A stretch of 47,348 nucleotides of DNA from Acinetobacter rongchengensis (GTDB lineage: Bacteria; Pseudomonadota; Gammaproteobacteria; Pseudomonadales; Moraxellaceae), in NCBI RefSeq assembly GCF_003611475.1, contig NZ_RAXT01000023.1, positions 1-47,348 of the forward strand, in the 5' to 3' direction. This document shows, piece after piece, positions 26,453-35,030 of the stretch; within the stretch, counting starts at the first letter, position 1; every line of letters starts with the position of its first letter. A program made the position numbers and the translations under genes. The notes under the pieces are model-generated. The model did no database searches and had not been told where the DNA came from. It worked only from the letters and a program-made list of their open reading frames with translations.

Positions 26453-27964
26453 ATGCTATTAGAACTCACTCAAGATTTAAATCCGCATCAAGCTTATCGT
26501 ATAAAAAAACTGAAAAGACGGTTGGCGAATGCTGAAAACTATGAAGAGTGGCAGTCGATTGCATTGAAATTAGATGAAGAGACGGGCGCTCAAGAGTGGA
26601 AGTTCGATAACAGTTCACCTTATTTTGATGCTGAAATTATTTCTTATCGTTTAAATTTATTGCGTCGTTATCGTCAACAGAACAGAACACAAGATTTAAT
26701 TTATATTCTACGTGAAGGCTTTAGTCATGATGTGGCAAATATTGGGCATCCCATGTTATTTGCGCACAGTTATGTCGGAACCAAAAAAATTATTGACGAT
26801 TATATCGATGAAGTGAGTAAAAGTTTGGCTTTTATTGCTTCAGAAAGCTGTCAGTTATTAACGCTTGAAAATAAAATCAATTTTTTCAAAAACTGTGAAA
26901 AAGCATATGGTCAACCAGCATTGATGTTTTCGGGTGGAGCAACCTTAGGATTATTCCATAGTGGTGTATGCAAAGCCTTGATGGAACAGGACTTAATGCC
27001 GAATGTGCTGTCAGGTTCAAGTGCGGGTGCCTTGATGACTGCTTTATTGGGTGTGAATGAACCGAGTCAAATTCCGAACTTACTTTCAGGCGATCAATTT
27101 TATAGTGAAGCATTCCATTTCCGTGGTTTTCGAGAGTTGATTAAAGGAAATGGTGGCTTTGCTGATGTACGATATCTCAAAAAATTCTTAATCGAAAATT
27201 TAGGCGATGTCACTTTTGAGGAAGCTTTTGATCAATCAGGTTTAGACATCAATATCACCGTTGCACCTTATGATGTTACGCAAGAAGATGCACGGATTAT
27301 GAATAAGTATACATCACCTGATTTATTGGTTTGGAGTGCAGTTTTAGCCTCTTGTGCAGTACCAATTTTGTTCCCACCTGTTCGCTTAACCAGTAAACGC
27401 TTCGATGGCGTACATACACCTTATTTGGCCAATACGCGTTGGGTGGATGGCAGTGTACGCAGTGACTTTCCACAAGAACGGATGTCACGACTTTATAATT
27501 TAAATTACACCATTGCCAGTCAGGTGAATCCGCATATCGTACCTTTTATGCAGAATGACGAAGAGCGTTATCGTAAGGATTTATTGAGTTGGCCTGAGCG
27601 GATCGTGCGTCAACAAGGCAAATTGGCAACGATGGGGATTATGGATTTTGCTCGTGGACGTATGGGACGAATTCCGTCGGTACGTCGCATACTTGATCAT
27701 GGTTATGGTGTAGTTGATCAGCGTTATTATGGTGATGTGAATATTATCGGGCAGTATAGTTTGCGTCATTATAGCTATATGTTGCAGAACCCTCGTCCAC
27801 ATTTATTTAAGCTTTTACAGCGAGAGGGTGAGCGTGCGACTTGGCCGAAAATTTCGAGTATTGAAACACATGCACGTATTGGTAAAACCATTCAGCATTG
27901 TCTCGAAGTATTAAACTTTGAGCAAAAAGCAGCGAACAAGCCAGTACAACTTGCAGAGATCTAA
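26453..27964 (+). CDS. Patatin-like phospholipase with N-terminal DUF3336
   Basis: A 503-residue serine lipase. The first 140 residues match DUF3336, the domain that precedes patatin in yeast TGL-type lipases and bacterial relatives. The patatin core shows the glycine-rich oxyanion loop FSGGATLGLFHSG (159-171), the nucleophile GSSAG with Ser190, and the catalytic Asp332 in WVDGS. Cytoplasmic or peripheral membrane location is expected since no signal peptide is seen. The ATG follows AAAGGAATATTAGAC, a good ribosome binding site. The stop overlaps the start of the kinase-like gene (TAATG), so the two are translationally coupled. Confidence 0.9.
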   Translation: MLLELTQDLNPHQAYRIKKLKRRLANAENYEEWQSIALKLDEETGAQEWKFDNSSPYFDAEIISYRLNLLRRYRQQNRTQDLIYILREGFSHDVANIGHPMLFAHSYVGTKKIIDDYIDEVSKSLAFIASESCQLLTLENKINFFKNCEKAYGQPALMFSGGATLGLFHSGVCKALMEQDLMPNVLSGSSAGALMTALLGVNEPSQIPNLLSGDQFYSEAFHFRGFRELIKGNGGFADVRYLKKFLIENLGDVTFEEAFDQSGLDINITVAPYDVTQEDARIMNKYTSPDLLVWSAVLASCAVPILFPPVRLTSKRFDGVHTPYLANTRWVDGSVRSDFPQERMSRLYNLNYTIASQVNPHIVPFMQNDEERYRKDLLSWPERIVRQQGKLATMGIMDFARGRMGRIPSVRRILDHGYGVVDQRYYGDVNIIGQYSLRHYSYMLQNPRPHLFKLLQREGERATWPKISSIETHARIGKTIQHCLEVLNFEQKAANKPVQLAEI

Positions 27965-28797
27965 TGGCAGTCATTAGATTACAAGCGGGATGTATTGACT
28001 TAGCAACAGCTATAAATTCCCCCAAAAGCCAAAGTTTTGGACGCCGTATTTATTTGATCGAGCAACAGGGGCGAAACTTTTGGCTGAAACTGCAATTACA
28101 AAGCGCGACATCTTCACATGATTATTTGGCGCACGAACAAAGCTTTTTAAATGAATTGGATTGTTATAGACAACTTAAGCTTAAAGAGACTTGTGAAAGC
28201 ACATTATTGTTGAATTTTTCAATATTAAACACGCCACAATATTTTCAAAAAAGTGAAGGATTTATTGAACAAACATTGTGTGTTGAAGATGCGCCTTTAT
28301 TATTTTCTGACAATATAGATCAATTACCACGAACTGAAATTCCTCGTCGACTGAAATTAAGTTTGGACGTCTTAGAAAATTTACATGAATACGGTTATAT
28401 ACACGGTGATTTGAAAGTTGCACATTTTCGTTATTCTAATGATGTCGCTGCGCTGATTGATTTCGAACAAGCATCAACTATTGAACGAGTTCGTTATATG
28501 CCAAATACAGCGACTCCACGCTATATGGCGCCAGAATTATTTCATGCTGAACCTAAATCGTTTGCGAGTGATGTCTATGCTTTAGGTATCATTTGGTTAG
28601 AATGGCTGACACAAACACGATTTAAGCAAAAGCACTATTTAGATTGGGCAAATTTACATTGTCAAAGCTTAAAAATTGATCTTCCAATACAATTTGAAAT
28701 GTTAGAAGAAATATTATTAATGATGCTAATGAAAAATAAAGTACAACGTTGCTCAAATATTTATCAATTAAAACAAGTATTAAACCAAATTGTTTAA
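27964..28797 (+). CDS. Protein kinase-fold protein with altered active-site motifs
   Basis: A 277-residue kinase-like protein coupled to the patatin gene by a one-base TAATG overlap. Recognisable parts are the beta-3 lysine (FWLKLQL, Lys42), a helix C-like HEQSFLNELDCYR, the catalytic loop HGDLKVAH (147-154), the DFG-equivalent DFE (166-168) and MAPE (188-191). The catalytic Asp and Lys of the loop are kept, but the metal-binding Asn is His and the DFG glycine is Glu. It may be an atypical active kinase or a pseudokinase. It could regulate the lipase, which is inference from the coupling. No membrane segment is seen. Confidence 0.75.
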   Translation: MAVIRLQAGCIDLATAINSPKSQSFGRRIYLIEQQGRNFWLKLQLQSATSSHDYLAHEQSFLNELDCYRQLKLKETCESTLLLNFSILNTPQYFQKSEGFIEQTLCVEDAPLLFSDNIDQLPRTEIPRRLKLSLDVLENLHEYGYIHGDLKVAHFRYSNDVAALIDFEQASTIERVRYMPNTATPRYMAPELFHAEPKSFASDVYALGIIWLEWLTQTRFKQKHYLDWANLHCQSLKIDLPIQFEMLEEILLMMLMKNKVQRCSNIYQLKQVLNQIV

Positions 28798-28865
28798 TGA
28801 AAAAGCAGTGCGGGGTGTTTTTGATTTTTATTTAAACAAACGAGTGTGTTTTTATTAAAAAGGGC

Positions 28866-28892
28866 TTGTCATACTGAAATGATCTCTATAAT
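28866..28892 (+). promoter_or_regulatory. Promoter of the tRNA cluster
   Basis: TTGTCA (28866-28871) and a perfect TATAAT (28887-28892) stand 15 bp apart; a -35 read one base earlier gives 16 bp. Transcription would start near 28899, 7 nt before the first tRNA. Confidence 0.6.
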
Positions 28893-28905
28893 ATACACAG
28901 CCATT

Positions 28906-28990
28906 GGGGACGTGGCGAAATTGGTAGACGCACTGGATTTAGGTTCCAGCGCCGCAAGGTGTGAGAGTTCGAGTCTCTCCGTCCCCACCA
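28906..28990 (+). tRNA. tRNA-Leu (anticodon UAG), copy 1
   Basis: An 85-nt class II tRNA. The acceptor arm GGGGACG pairs with CGTCCCC, followed by ACCA encoded in the DNA. The anticodon stem CTGGA/TCCAG holds the loop TTTAGGT with anticodon TAG. A long variable arm and the T loop TTCGAGT are present. The copy at 29143 is identical across the tRNA. Confidence 0.95.
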
Positions 28991-29031
28991 AGCAATTCAT
29001 TTTGTGGCATTAAAGCAAAATGAAGTGTGAT

Positions 29032-29105
29032 AGAGGATTGGTGTAATGGTAGCATGACGGTCTCCAAAACCGTTCGTCAAGGTTCGAATCCTTGATCCTC
29101 TGCCA
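29032..29105 (+). tRNA. tRNA-Trp (anticodon CCA)
   Basis: A 74-nt tRNA with acceptor AGAGGAT/ATCCTCT, discriminator G and encoded CCA. The anticodon stem ACGGT/ACCGT holds the loop CTCCAAA (anticodon CCA). The T arm CAAGG/CCTTG has loop TTCGAAT. The A1-U72 pair and G73 are Trp identity features. The D arm (GTGT with GCAT around AATGGTA) relies on two wobble pairs and is unlike the usual gammaproteobacterial tRNA-Trp. Confidence 0.9.
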
Positions 29106-29142
29106 AGTTATTTAAAATACCACTGATATGGTTTTTTTATTC

Positions 29143-29227
29143 GGGGACGTGGCGAAATTGGTAGACGCACTGGATTTAGGTTCCAGCGCCGCAAGGTGTG
29201 AGAGTTCGAGTCTCTCCGTCCCCACCA
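29143..29227 (+). tRNA. tRNA-Leu (anticodon UAG), copy 2
   Basis: Identical in sequence to the tRNA-Leu at 28906-28990, with the same anticodon TAG and encoded CCA. The two copies flank tRNA-Trp, a direct repeat that could recombine and delete or amplify the middle gene. A terminator follows after 5 nt. Confidence 0.95.
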
Positions 29228-29232
29228 TATTT

Positions 29233-29262
29233 AAAAGGCAAGATAAAAATCTTGCCTTTTTT
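29233..29262 (+). terminator. Terminator of the tRNA cluster
   Basis: AAAAGGCAAGAT (29233-29244) pairs with ATCTTGCCTTTT (29249-29260) around an AAAA loop, followed by more T. It ends the Leu-Trp-Leu transcript. Confidence 0.92.
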
Positions 29263-29433
29263 ATTGCCTAAAATTTATAAAGCACTATTCACAGTAATAC
29301 GATATTGATTCACTCAATGTGTCGATGTTTAGGGTTTGAGATAAGTTGAGCGTTTGCCAAAGTGTTCAAGGATATAGCGAAGCAGTGGTTTGAATAATCA
29401 CAATGCAGTGAGGGATTGTTACCCACTAAAAAA

Positions 29434-29511
29434 GAATCAAAATGTCATGTTTTATTTAGAAAGACCTGAGCTTTACTTATTTAAAGAAAATACAACACAG
29501 GTCTTTGATTC
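29434..29511. repeat. Nested inverted repeats in a gene-free stretch
   Basis: GAATCAAA (29434-29441) pairs with TTTGATTC (29504-29511), and inside it AAAGACCTG (29460-29468) pairs with CAGGTCTTT (29498-29506). The right arms are joined while the left arms are split by about 20 bases, as if a longer palindrome had taken an insertion. The rest of 29263-29568 shows no gene. It may end the small gene at 29569. Confidence 0.45.
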
Positions 29512-29568
29512 AAAGAGACACTTCATTTAAATATAGTTTATAAAAATTTACTAAACTTTTAAAATTTA

Positions 29569-29772
29569 CTATGCTTTTAAGTGATCTTCAAATTCTTCAC
29601 CAAGTTGAACCGCCAAAGGGTTACCTGATAAATCGCATGTGACCAAGCCATATTCTTTTTTAAAGCTGAACGTAAATCCTTTACCATCAGCTAAGTTCTT
29701 TACTGAATAACCTAATTTCTCTAACCAAATACGAAATGCAATTAAATTTTTTGCCTTAACAACCTTTTTCAC
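29569..29772 (-). CDS. Small unknown protein (67 residues)
   Basis: A 67-residue basic protein of unknown function. It starts with GTG at 29772, with AAGGAG 9 nt upstream, an excellent ribosome binding site that argues for a real gene. The sequence has a helix KAKNLIAFRIWLEKLGY, then strands around GKGFTFSFKKEYGLVTCDL, ending in an acidic tail EEFEDHLKA. No membrane segment or signal peptide is seen. It is isolated between the tRNA cluster and gloB, with nested inverted repeats downstream that could be its terminator. I know no family for it. Confidence 0.6.
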   Translation of the reverse strand: MKKVVKAKNLIAFRIWLEKLGYSVKNLADGKGFTFSFKKEYGLVTCDLSGNPLAVQLGEEFEDHLKA

Positions 29773-30228
29773 AGAAGATCTCCTTAATTCCTTCCTTTAA
29801 AATTTAATAGGGATGATCATCAAATTTTTAAAGGGGCAATTTGCATAAAGTTATTTTTTATATCAATTTTTGATCACAAGTAAAAATCACTATTTTAAAT
29901 ATAGAAGGCGTGAATGATTTAAAAACTTTGTTGAGTCAATTATTTCATTTTTAAATATGATAAATATCAATTGGATATATCTTAGATTAAAAATACTCTG
30001 CATCATTTCAAATGATTTGTCACAAAATTTTAATTAAGAAATTTATTTGCTGAGAATGTAAATAAATTTATCAAAGCACAGCAAATAGTGATGATATTGA
30101 AATCGAGAACACGTGATTTCAAAAATTTTTGACCACGTGCCCTGTATTTATATGTGAATGGTGGCTGAAATCCATTGCCAAATTGAAACGCTAAAGGCAG
30201 AGCAAGTGAAATATATTGCTTGTATTGA
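29773..30228. other. Gene-free AT-rich stretch upstream of the 67-residue gene
   Basis: No plausible gene is seen in these 456 bases. The only structure noted is TTGAAATC (30098-30105) facing GATTTCAA (30116-30123), an 8-bp stem with a 10-nt loop followed by AAAATTTTT, plus two CACGTG hexamers (30111-30116 and 30134-30139). Confidence 0.5.
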
Positions 30229-30960
30229 TTAAAAGTTGTCTTTTAATGCGCGAATACGTGCAAATTCGTCAGCACTATCCACTCTTAAAAAAGGGTTGGT
30301 TTCAAGTTCTAATTCGATAGTGCTTGGTAGTGTGATTTCGCCTCGCGCACGCAGTTGTGTGACTTCTTCAGCACGTTGTTGAATGGCTCGATTCTCAGGT
30401 TCAATATGTAATGCAAATTGAGCGTTGGAGAGTGTATATTCGTGTGTGCAGTAGACTTTTGTTCTCGGTGGTAATGCTGCTAGACGATTCAACGAGTGAT
30501 AAAATTGCTCGGGTGTACCTTCAAACATACGTCCACAACCCATTGCAAATAGGGTATCACCACAAAAAACACTGTCAATTTCATCAATAAAAAACGCAAT
30601 ATGTCCCAAGGTATGACCTGGAATTGCAATAATTTCAATGTTTAAATCATGAAATTTGAAATGATCATCATGTTGTAAGGGATGGGTGAGAAAGGGGATC
30701 TGACTTAATTCTTCACGCGGGCCATATGCAGGAAGTTGATGATCAGCAATCAGTTGCGGTACACCACCAATATGGTCTTTATGCCAATGTGTTAGCCAAA
30801 TTTGTTTTAAATGCAGTTGATGTTCAGCACAGTAGCTTTTAACTAAATCGGCCTGTGTCGGGTCAATAACGACCACATCATGGCTCGTGGTTTCTTCGAT
30901 GAGCCAAATATAATTCTGTAATTGGTTCTTTACATCGATCACGTGAATTTTATAGCGCAT
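30229..30960 (-). CDS. gloB: Hydroxyacylglutathione hydrolase (glyoxalase II)
   Basis: A 243-residue metallo-beta-lactamase-fold thioesterase that releases D-lactate and glutathione from S-lactoylglutathione in methylglyoxal detoxification. The metal motif THWHKDH has His58, His60, Asp62 and His63; further ligands are in IPGHTLGHI and FCGDTLFAMGCGRMFEG, then CTHEYTLSNAQFA. The C-terminal domain with NPFLRVDS is the usual glyoxalase II end. It is a single gene with no clear terminator. Length is slightly below the E. coli enzyme but complete. Confidence 0.93.
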   Translation of the reverse strand: MRYKIHVIDVKNQLQNYIWLIEETTSHDVVVIDPTQADLVKSYCAEHQLHLKQIWLTHWHKDHIGGVPQLIADHQLPAYGPREELSQIPFLTHPLQHDDHFKFHDLNIEIIAIPGHTLGHIAFFIDEIDSVFCGDTLFAMGCGRMFEGTPEQFYHSLNRLAALPPRTKVYCTHEYTLSNAQFALHIEPENRAIQQRAEEVTQLRARGEITLPSTIELELETNPFLRVDSADEFARIRALKDNF

Positions 30961-31076
30961 GACAGATTTCCATCTCTAATCTTATTTAATGTATATTTTA
31001 AATCAATCATCTTGTTAAATCCTAGATTTATGTATTGTTATGTATTGAATTGAATTATTTAAAAAATGTGCTCTTA

Positions 31077-31694
31077 TTAGCAGGCTATACCTTGATGAAT
31101 CTCTAGCTGACTTAATTTTCCATGTTTAAACCCAAAATAAACATAGGATGTATAGCTAGCGGTGTAATCATTTGGATTTTTAAGATAACTTTTGACTTCT
31201 GCATTATCCAGCATTAACACCGAATTTCCTGTTTTGGCACTCAGCGGAAAGTCTTTTTTGAACTGATTGAATGTGTATTGATGGTTGATGCGTTTACCAT
31301 TGATGAGTACTGTTTCAGTGAGTGATTGCATATTGCTCCATGAGAGCCAAACACGGCCTTGGGTTGAACCAAGCTGTTGAAAGTTATGTTTAGTTTTATA
31401 GAAATTCTCTGATTTAATTTGCGGGTTGTCTTCTGGAAATATTTCAAACTTCAAAGTCTTTCCATTTGCAAATGATGTGGAATATTCATAGTTTGCGGTA
31501 CATTCGGAATATTCTTTCTCGATATTTTATACAGGTTTGCCAATAAGTTTTTCAATTTGATTCGCAGCCACGCTTTGAACGAGCTCAATCTGATTGACTT
31601 TTACTGTGGTGGTATAGTCCATAGTGATCTGTGCGGAACTGATTGATGATAATAGGACTGCGATTGTTGTCGTTATTTGACTAAGCTTATGCAT
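31077..31694 (-). pseudogene. Secreted protein gene interrupted by one in-frame stop
   Basis: An ATG at 31694 opens a frame with a signal peptide (MHKLSQITTTIAVLLSSISSA) and runs 55 codons to TAA at 31529-31527. The same frame then continues without a break to 31077 (NIEKEYSECTANYEYS onward, ending in HQGIAC). Ignoring the stop gives one 205-residue protein. Two cysteines in the second part could form a disulfide, as in exported proteins. The protein family is not recognised. A single base change, a sequencing error or rare readthrough could each explain the stop. Both halves keep the codon style of the neighbours, so the loss looks recent. Confidence 0.7.
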
Positions 31695-31779
31695 TGCGAT
31701 GGTTGATCTTAAAGTTTGTTTGACATTAGCTCTTATCTTTATTTATTTCAATGATTAAATCGGTGATACAGCGGCAATA

Positions 31780-31807
31780 AAAATACCCTCAGAAAAGAGG
31801 GTATTTT
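31780..31807 (-). terminator. Terminator of the met transporter operon
   Basis: AAAATACCCTC (31780-31790) pairs with GAGGGTATTTT (31797-31807) around a 6-nt loop, 35 bp past the metI stop. Runs of A and T on both sides allow action in both directions. Confidence 0.88.
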
Positions 31808-31841
31808 GAAATGCTGAATTGAATAGTAGTGTGAAAAGTGG

Positions 31842-32537
31842 TTATCTTAGTTTAGATAACCAATCACCTATACTCTGCACCAGTTGCACCAAGATAAGTA
31901 AAACAATAACAGTTAAAATAACAACACTGGTATCAAAGCGTTGATAACCATAAGAAATAGCTAAATCACCAATACCACCTGCACCGACAGCACCAGCCAT
32001 TGCCGTTGCGCCGATTAAGCTAATGGTCGCAGTGGTTAAATTTAAAATCAAAGAACTACGTGCTTCAGGGATAATAAATTTAAAAATAATTTGGCTTGGA
32101 GAAGCCCCCATCGCTTGCGCGGATTCGATAATACCTTCATTAACTTCAAGCAATGAAGTTTCAATCAAACGACCAATATAAGGACCGACATAGATTGTTA
32201 AAGGTACGATCGCAGCCCAAGTTCCAATGGAAGTACCTACAATCAGTTTAGTCAAAGGAATGACCGCGATTAAAAGGATAATGAAGGGCAATGAGCGTAA
32301 TGCATTTACAATTGGATTAAGTACATGATAAATCACCCGATTTGGCATAATTCCTTGTGGACGTGTCACCAATAAGATGATGGCTTGAATAAAGCCCCAA
32401 ATCGTACCAAAAAGCATGGCAAAGAAAACCATGTGAAAGGTTTCTTGCAGTGCTGTCACAAATTGATCAATGGATAATGAACTATGCCAAAAAGGTGCCG
32501 TGATTTCAGTGAGCCATTGTACGATTAAATCTCTCAT
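31842..32537 (-). CDS. metI: Methionine ABC transporter permease
   Basis: A 231-residue inner-membrane permease of the D/L-methionine uptake system. It has about five membrane spans, including FFAMLFGTIWGFIQAIILLV, SLPFIILLIAVIPLTKLI and VVILTVIVLLILVQLV. The cytoplasmic coupling loop EGIIESAQAMGASPSQIIFKFIIPEA is the EAA motif that docks on MetN. The start overlaps metN by 4 bp (ATGA), so translation is coupled. It is the last gene of metQ-metN-metI and is followed by a terminator. Confidence 0.93.
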   Translation of the reverse strand: MRDLIVQWLTEITAPFWHSSLSIDQFVTALQETFHMVFFAMLFGTIWGFIQAIILLVTRPQGIMPNRVIYHVLNPIVNALRSLPFIILLIAVIPLTKLIVGTSIGTWAAIVPLTIYVGPYIGRLIETSLLEVNEGIIESAQAMGASPSQIIFKFIIPEARSSLILNLTTATISLIGATAMAGAVGAGGIGDLAISYGYQRFDTSVVILTVIVLLILVQLVQSIGDWLSKLR

Positions 32538-33559
32538 ACAGTTACTCCTGATTGTGTAACTTTAACGCCATGTTGTTCAAAAAATTCAATGGTTTGATTG
32601 ATGATGCTAGGGTCACCAAGCAGTTGAATAAACATTTGACCAATGACTGAGCCATTGATTTCAGTCATGTTGGCAAATAAAATATTTAAGCTGATATCAA
32701 ATTGCTTAATCGCCGCTTGTACCACTGTTTCTTGCGCAGAAGTCCCTAAGAATTGCAGGCTATAAATACTGTTATGGTTTTGATTCTCAAGATTATTCAG
32801 AATATTAATAGGCAGTTGTTGCTGTAATACAGTTTGAATAAAATTTTGGGTAGTCGGATGTTGTGGTTGGCTAAATAGCGCCAAAGTAGAGCCAGTTTCA
32901 ATCACTTTACCTTGTTCCATAACTGCAACATAGTCACAAACACTTTCAATCACATCCATTTCATGGGTGACCATGACAATGGTAATACCTTGTTCTTGAT
33001 TAATTTTTTTTAGCAATGCTAAAACAGATTTAGTGGTTTGCGGGTCAAGCGCAGATGTAGCTTCATCGCACAGTAAAATTTTAGGATGATTTGCCAAAGC
33101 ACGTGCAATACCTACACGTTGTTTTTGACCACCTGAAAGTTCATCTGGATAGGCATCTTTTTTATGTTTTAAGTCAATAAATTCAAGCAGCTCATTCAGA
33201 CGCTTTTCACGTTCAGCTTTATTGATGCCCAATAAAATCAGTGGCATTTCAATATTATCTGCAACCGTTTTGGTTTGCAGTAAATTAAAATGTTGAAAAA
33301 TCATACCGATATTTGCACGTTCTTGACGTAATGCTCGTGCATCTAGTGCCGTAAAGTCTTTTTGATTAATAATGACTTGCCCTTGACTCGGACGTTCAAG
33401 CAAATTAATCATACGGATTAAGGTACTTTTTCCTGCACCACTATAACCAATAATGCCAAATATACTCCCTGCTGGAATATTCAGATTGATCTGATCCAGT
33501 GCATGTATGGTTTGACCTTTAAGTTCATAGTGTTTTGAAATGTTTTTAAATTCAATCAT
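32534..33559 (-). CDS. metN: Methionine ABC transporter ATP-binding protein
   Basis: A 341-residue ATPase of the methionine importer. Walker A is GYSGAGKST, the Q loop is GMIFQHFNLLQ, the signature is LSGGQKQR, Walker B is ILLCDEATSALD and the switch His is in MVTHEMD. The last 90 residues form the NIL domain, which binds methionine in the cytoplasm and shuts transport down. The gene follows metQ after 73 bp that contain a strong terminator, so its expression probably depends on readthrough or its own start site. Confidence 0.94.
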   Translation of the reverse strand: MIEFKNISKHYELKGQTIHALDQINLNIPAGSIFGIIGYSGAGKSTLIRMINLLERPSQGQVIINQKDFTALDARALRQERANIGMIFQHFNLLQTKTVADNIEMPLILLGINKAEREKRLNELLEFIDLKHKKDAYPDELSGGQKQRVGIARALANHPKILLCDEATSALDPQTTKSVLALLKKINQEQGITIVMVTHEMDVIESVCDYVAVMEQGKVIETGSTLALFSQPQHPTTQNFIQTVLQQQLPINILNNLENQNHNSIYSLQFLGTSAQETVVQAAIKQFDISLNILFANMTEINGSVIGQMFIQLLGDPSIINQTIEFFEQHGVKVTQSGVTV

Positions 33560-33583
33560 ATCGTCAGAAACTATACAAAAATG

Positions 33584-33613
33584 AAAAAACAGGCAAAGTA
33601 ACTTTGCCTGTTT
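33584..33613 (-). terminator. Intrinsic terminator between metQ and metN
   Basis: AACAGGCAAAG (33588-33598) pairs with CTTTGCCTGTT (33602-33612) around TAA. On the minus strand six U follow directly. It lies 20 bp past metQ and 25 bp before metN, so it should reduce metNI transcription relative to metQ. Confidence 0.85.
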
Positions 33614-33632
33614 CGTTTAAGCCATTATAAGA

Positions 33633-34508
33633 CTATTTTGATTCTGTAAGATAGCTTACAGGCTTATTTACATGCACTTTAGTCCCGCCAAAGTGTTCTT
33701 GAACATACTTACCAACAGCTGGAACATGATATAACTCACCCACTTTTTTCAAAATAGGATCGTCTTTACGAGATTCTGCAACGGCAAGAACATTGACGTT
33801 CATTTTTGTGGTTTGATCGATTGGCTCATAGTAAATAGAGTCTTTGAGTACGTTTAGACCACCTTCCATTGCAAGTGTATTACCCAATACAATCGCATCA
33901 ACTTCATCTTTAGCACGTACAGCTGTGGCCATTTGAATCGGTTTGATGACAATTTTTTTCGCATTTTCAGTAATATCAGCAGGCGTACCTTTAACTAGAT
34001 CAAAGCCATCTTTTAATTTTACTAAGCCGGCAGATTGTAAAAGCAATAATGCACGTGATTCATTTGCACCATCATTTGGAATCGCAATGGTTGCACCTGG
34101 AGCAAAGTCTTCAACTTTTTTTACTTTGCTTGAGTAAATACCCATTGGTTCTAAGTAAGTGGTAGAAACAGCAGCAATCTTGTCTTTGTTTGAATCATTA
34201 AAAGCAACAAGATATGCATAAGATTGGAATGCATTGATGTCTACTTCTTTATTTGCAACAGCAGTATTCATTGCAACGTAATCAGTGAAGTTTTTAACTT
34301 CAAGTTTGATTCCTGCTTGCTTTGTTTCAGGTAGTGTTGCAATGTAACGCCAAATATCAGCATCCGAGCCAGTTGAAGCCATGGTCACGACTTGTTCTTT
34401 GCTTGCATCCGCTGGAGCTGCTGCATCATTTTTTGGAGCTTCTTGTTTTCCACAAGCAGAGAGGGTAAGCACAGAGGCACTAAATAAAACACCAAACAGC
34501 TTTTTCAT
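33633..34508 (-). CDS. metQ: Methionine-binding lipoprotein
   Basis: A 291-residue substrate-binding protein of the NlpA/MetQ family. The lipoprotein signal MKKLFGVLFSASVLTLSAC ends at Cys19. The mature chain carries the family segments TGSDADIWRYIA, VNAFQSYAYL-like DINAFQSYAYLVAFN, ATIAIPNDGANESRALLLLQSAGL and AVAESRKDDPILKKV. It presents D- or L-methionine to MetI. It is the first gene of the operon, an order unlike the E. coli metNIQ. A TATAAT on the minus strand at 34573-34568 is the likely -10 of its promoter. The upstream region shows no obvious riboswitch. Confidence 0.93.
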   Translation of the reverse strand: MKKLFGVLFSASVLTLSACGKQEAPKNDAAAPADASKEQVVTMASTGSDADIWRYIATLPETKQAGIKLEVKNFTDYVAMNTAVANKEVDINAFQSYAYLVAFNDSNKDKIAAVSTTYLEPMGIYSSKVKKVEDFAPGATIAIPNDGANESRALLLLQSAGLVKLKDGFDLVKGTPADITENAKKIVIKPIQMATAVRAKDEVDAIVLGNTLAMEGGLNVLKDSIYYEPIDQTTKMNVNVLAVAESRKDDPILKKVGELYHVPAVGKYVQEHFGGTKVHVNKPVSYLTESK

Positions 34509-35030
34509 GTATTCATCCTAGTGGAAATGCAAATTTCTTTACATTCTCATTTGATTTAATTTCTAACATTATATAGAAAACATATGCATAGATTCTTTTG
34601 TATTCATCCATGAATATTGTGTTCTTTAATTTGTGGATTAGAGTGCGGTTGTGAAATGAGATTCTTCAACTGTTCTCTAAAGATTTGTTAATCATATCAA
34701 TAAAATTATCTTATACATAGTGAAAAGGTTGAGGCAAATATTTAACATTAAGCGCTATAAATTTAATGTTTCTATTAAATTGATATGTAAAACAATTGCT
34801 TTTGTTTAATATAAATATGTATGTGGCTAATTTTTATACTTATTCTTTATTTATAAGTTTTTAAGGATTTATTATCTTATTTTTGAATATATAAAGCCCG
34901 TGATCGTCATTGGATGGCATACAGCAGAGCTGCTATTTCCAAAAGGATTTTGTGGTATTCAATTCCCTTACACAATTGAATACCATTTAAAATCAAAAAA
35001 TGAAGCGATAAATTGATCCTTTAAACCAAT
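34509..35030. other. Gene-free region between metQ and the dehydrogenase gene
   Basis: An AT-rich stretch with no plausible gene. It holds the metQ promoter near 34570. At 34953-34964 TGGTATTCAATT pairs perfectly with AATTGAATACCA at 34974-34985 around a 9-nt loop; this 12-bp stem lies 46 bp past the stop of the gene at 35031 and probably ends its transcript, although U-runs are poor. Confidence 0.55.

Noticed and set aside
28906..29227. Direct repeats spaced by unique sequence, considered as a CRISPR-like array
   Set aside because: The repeats are two whole identical tRNA-Leu genes; there are only two and the spacer is tRNA-Trp.
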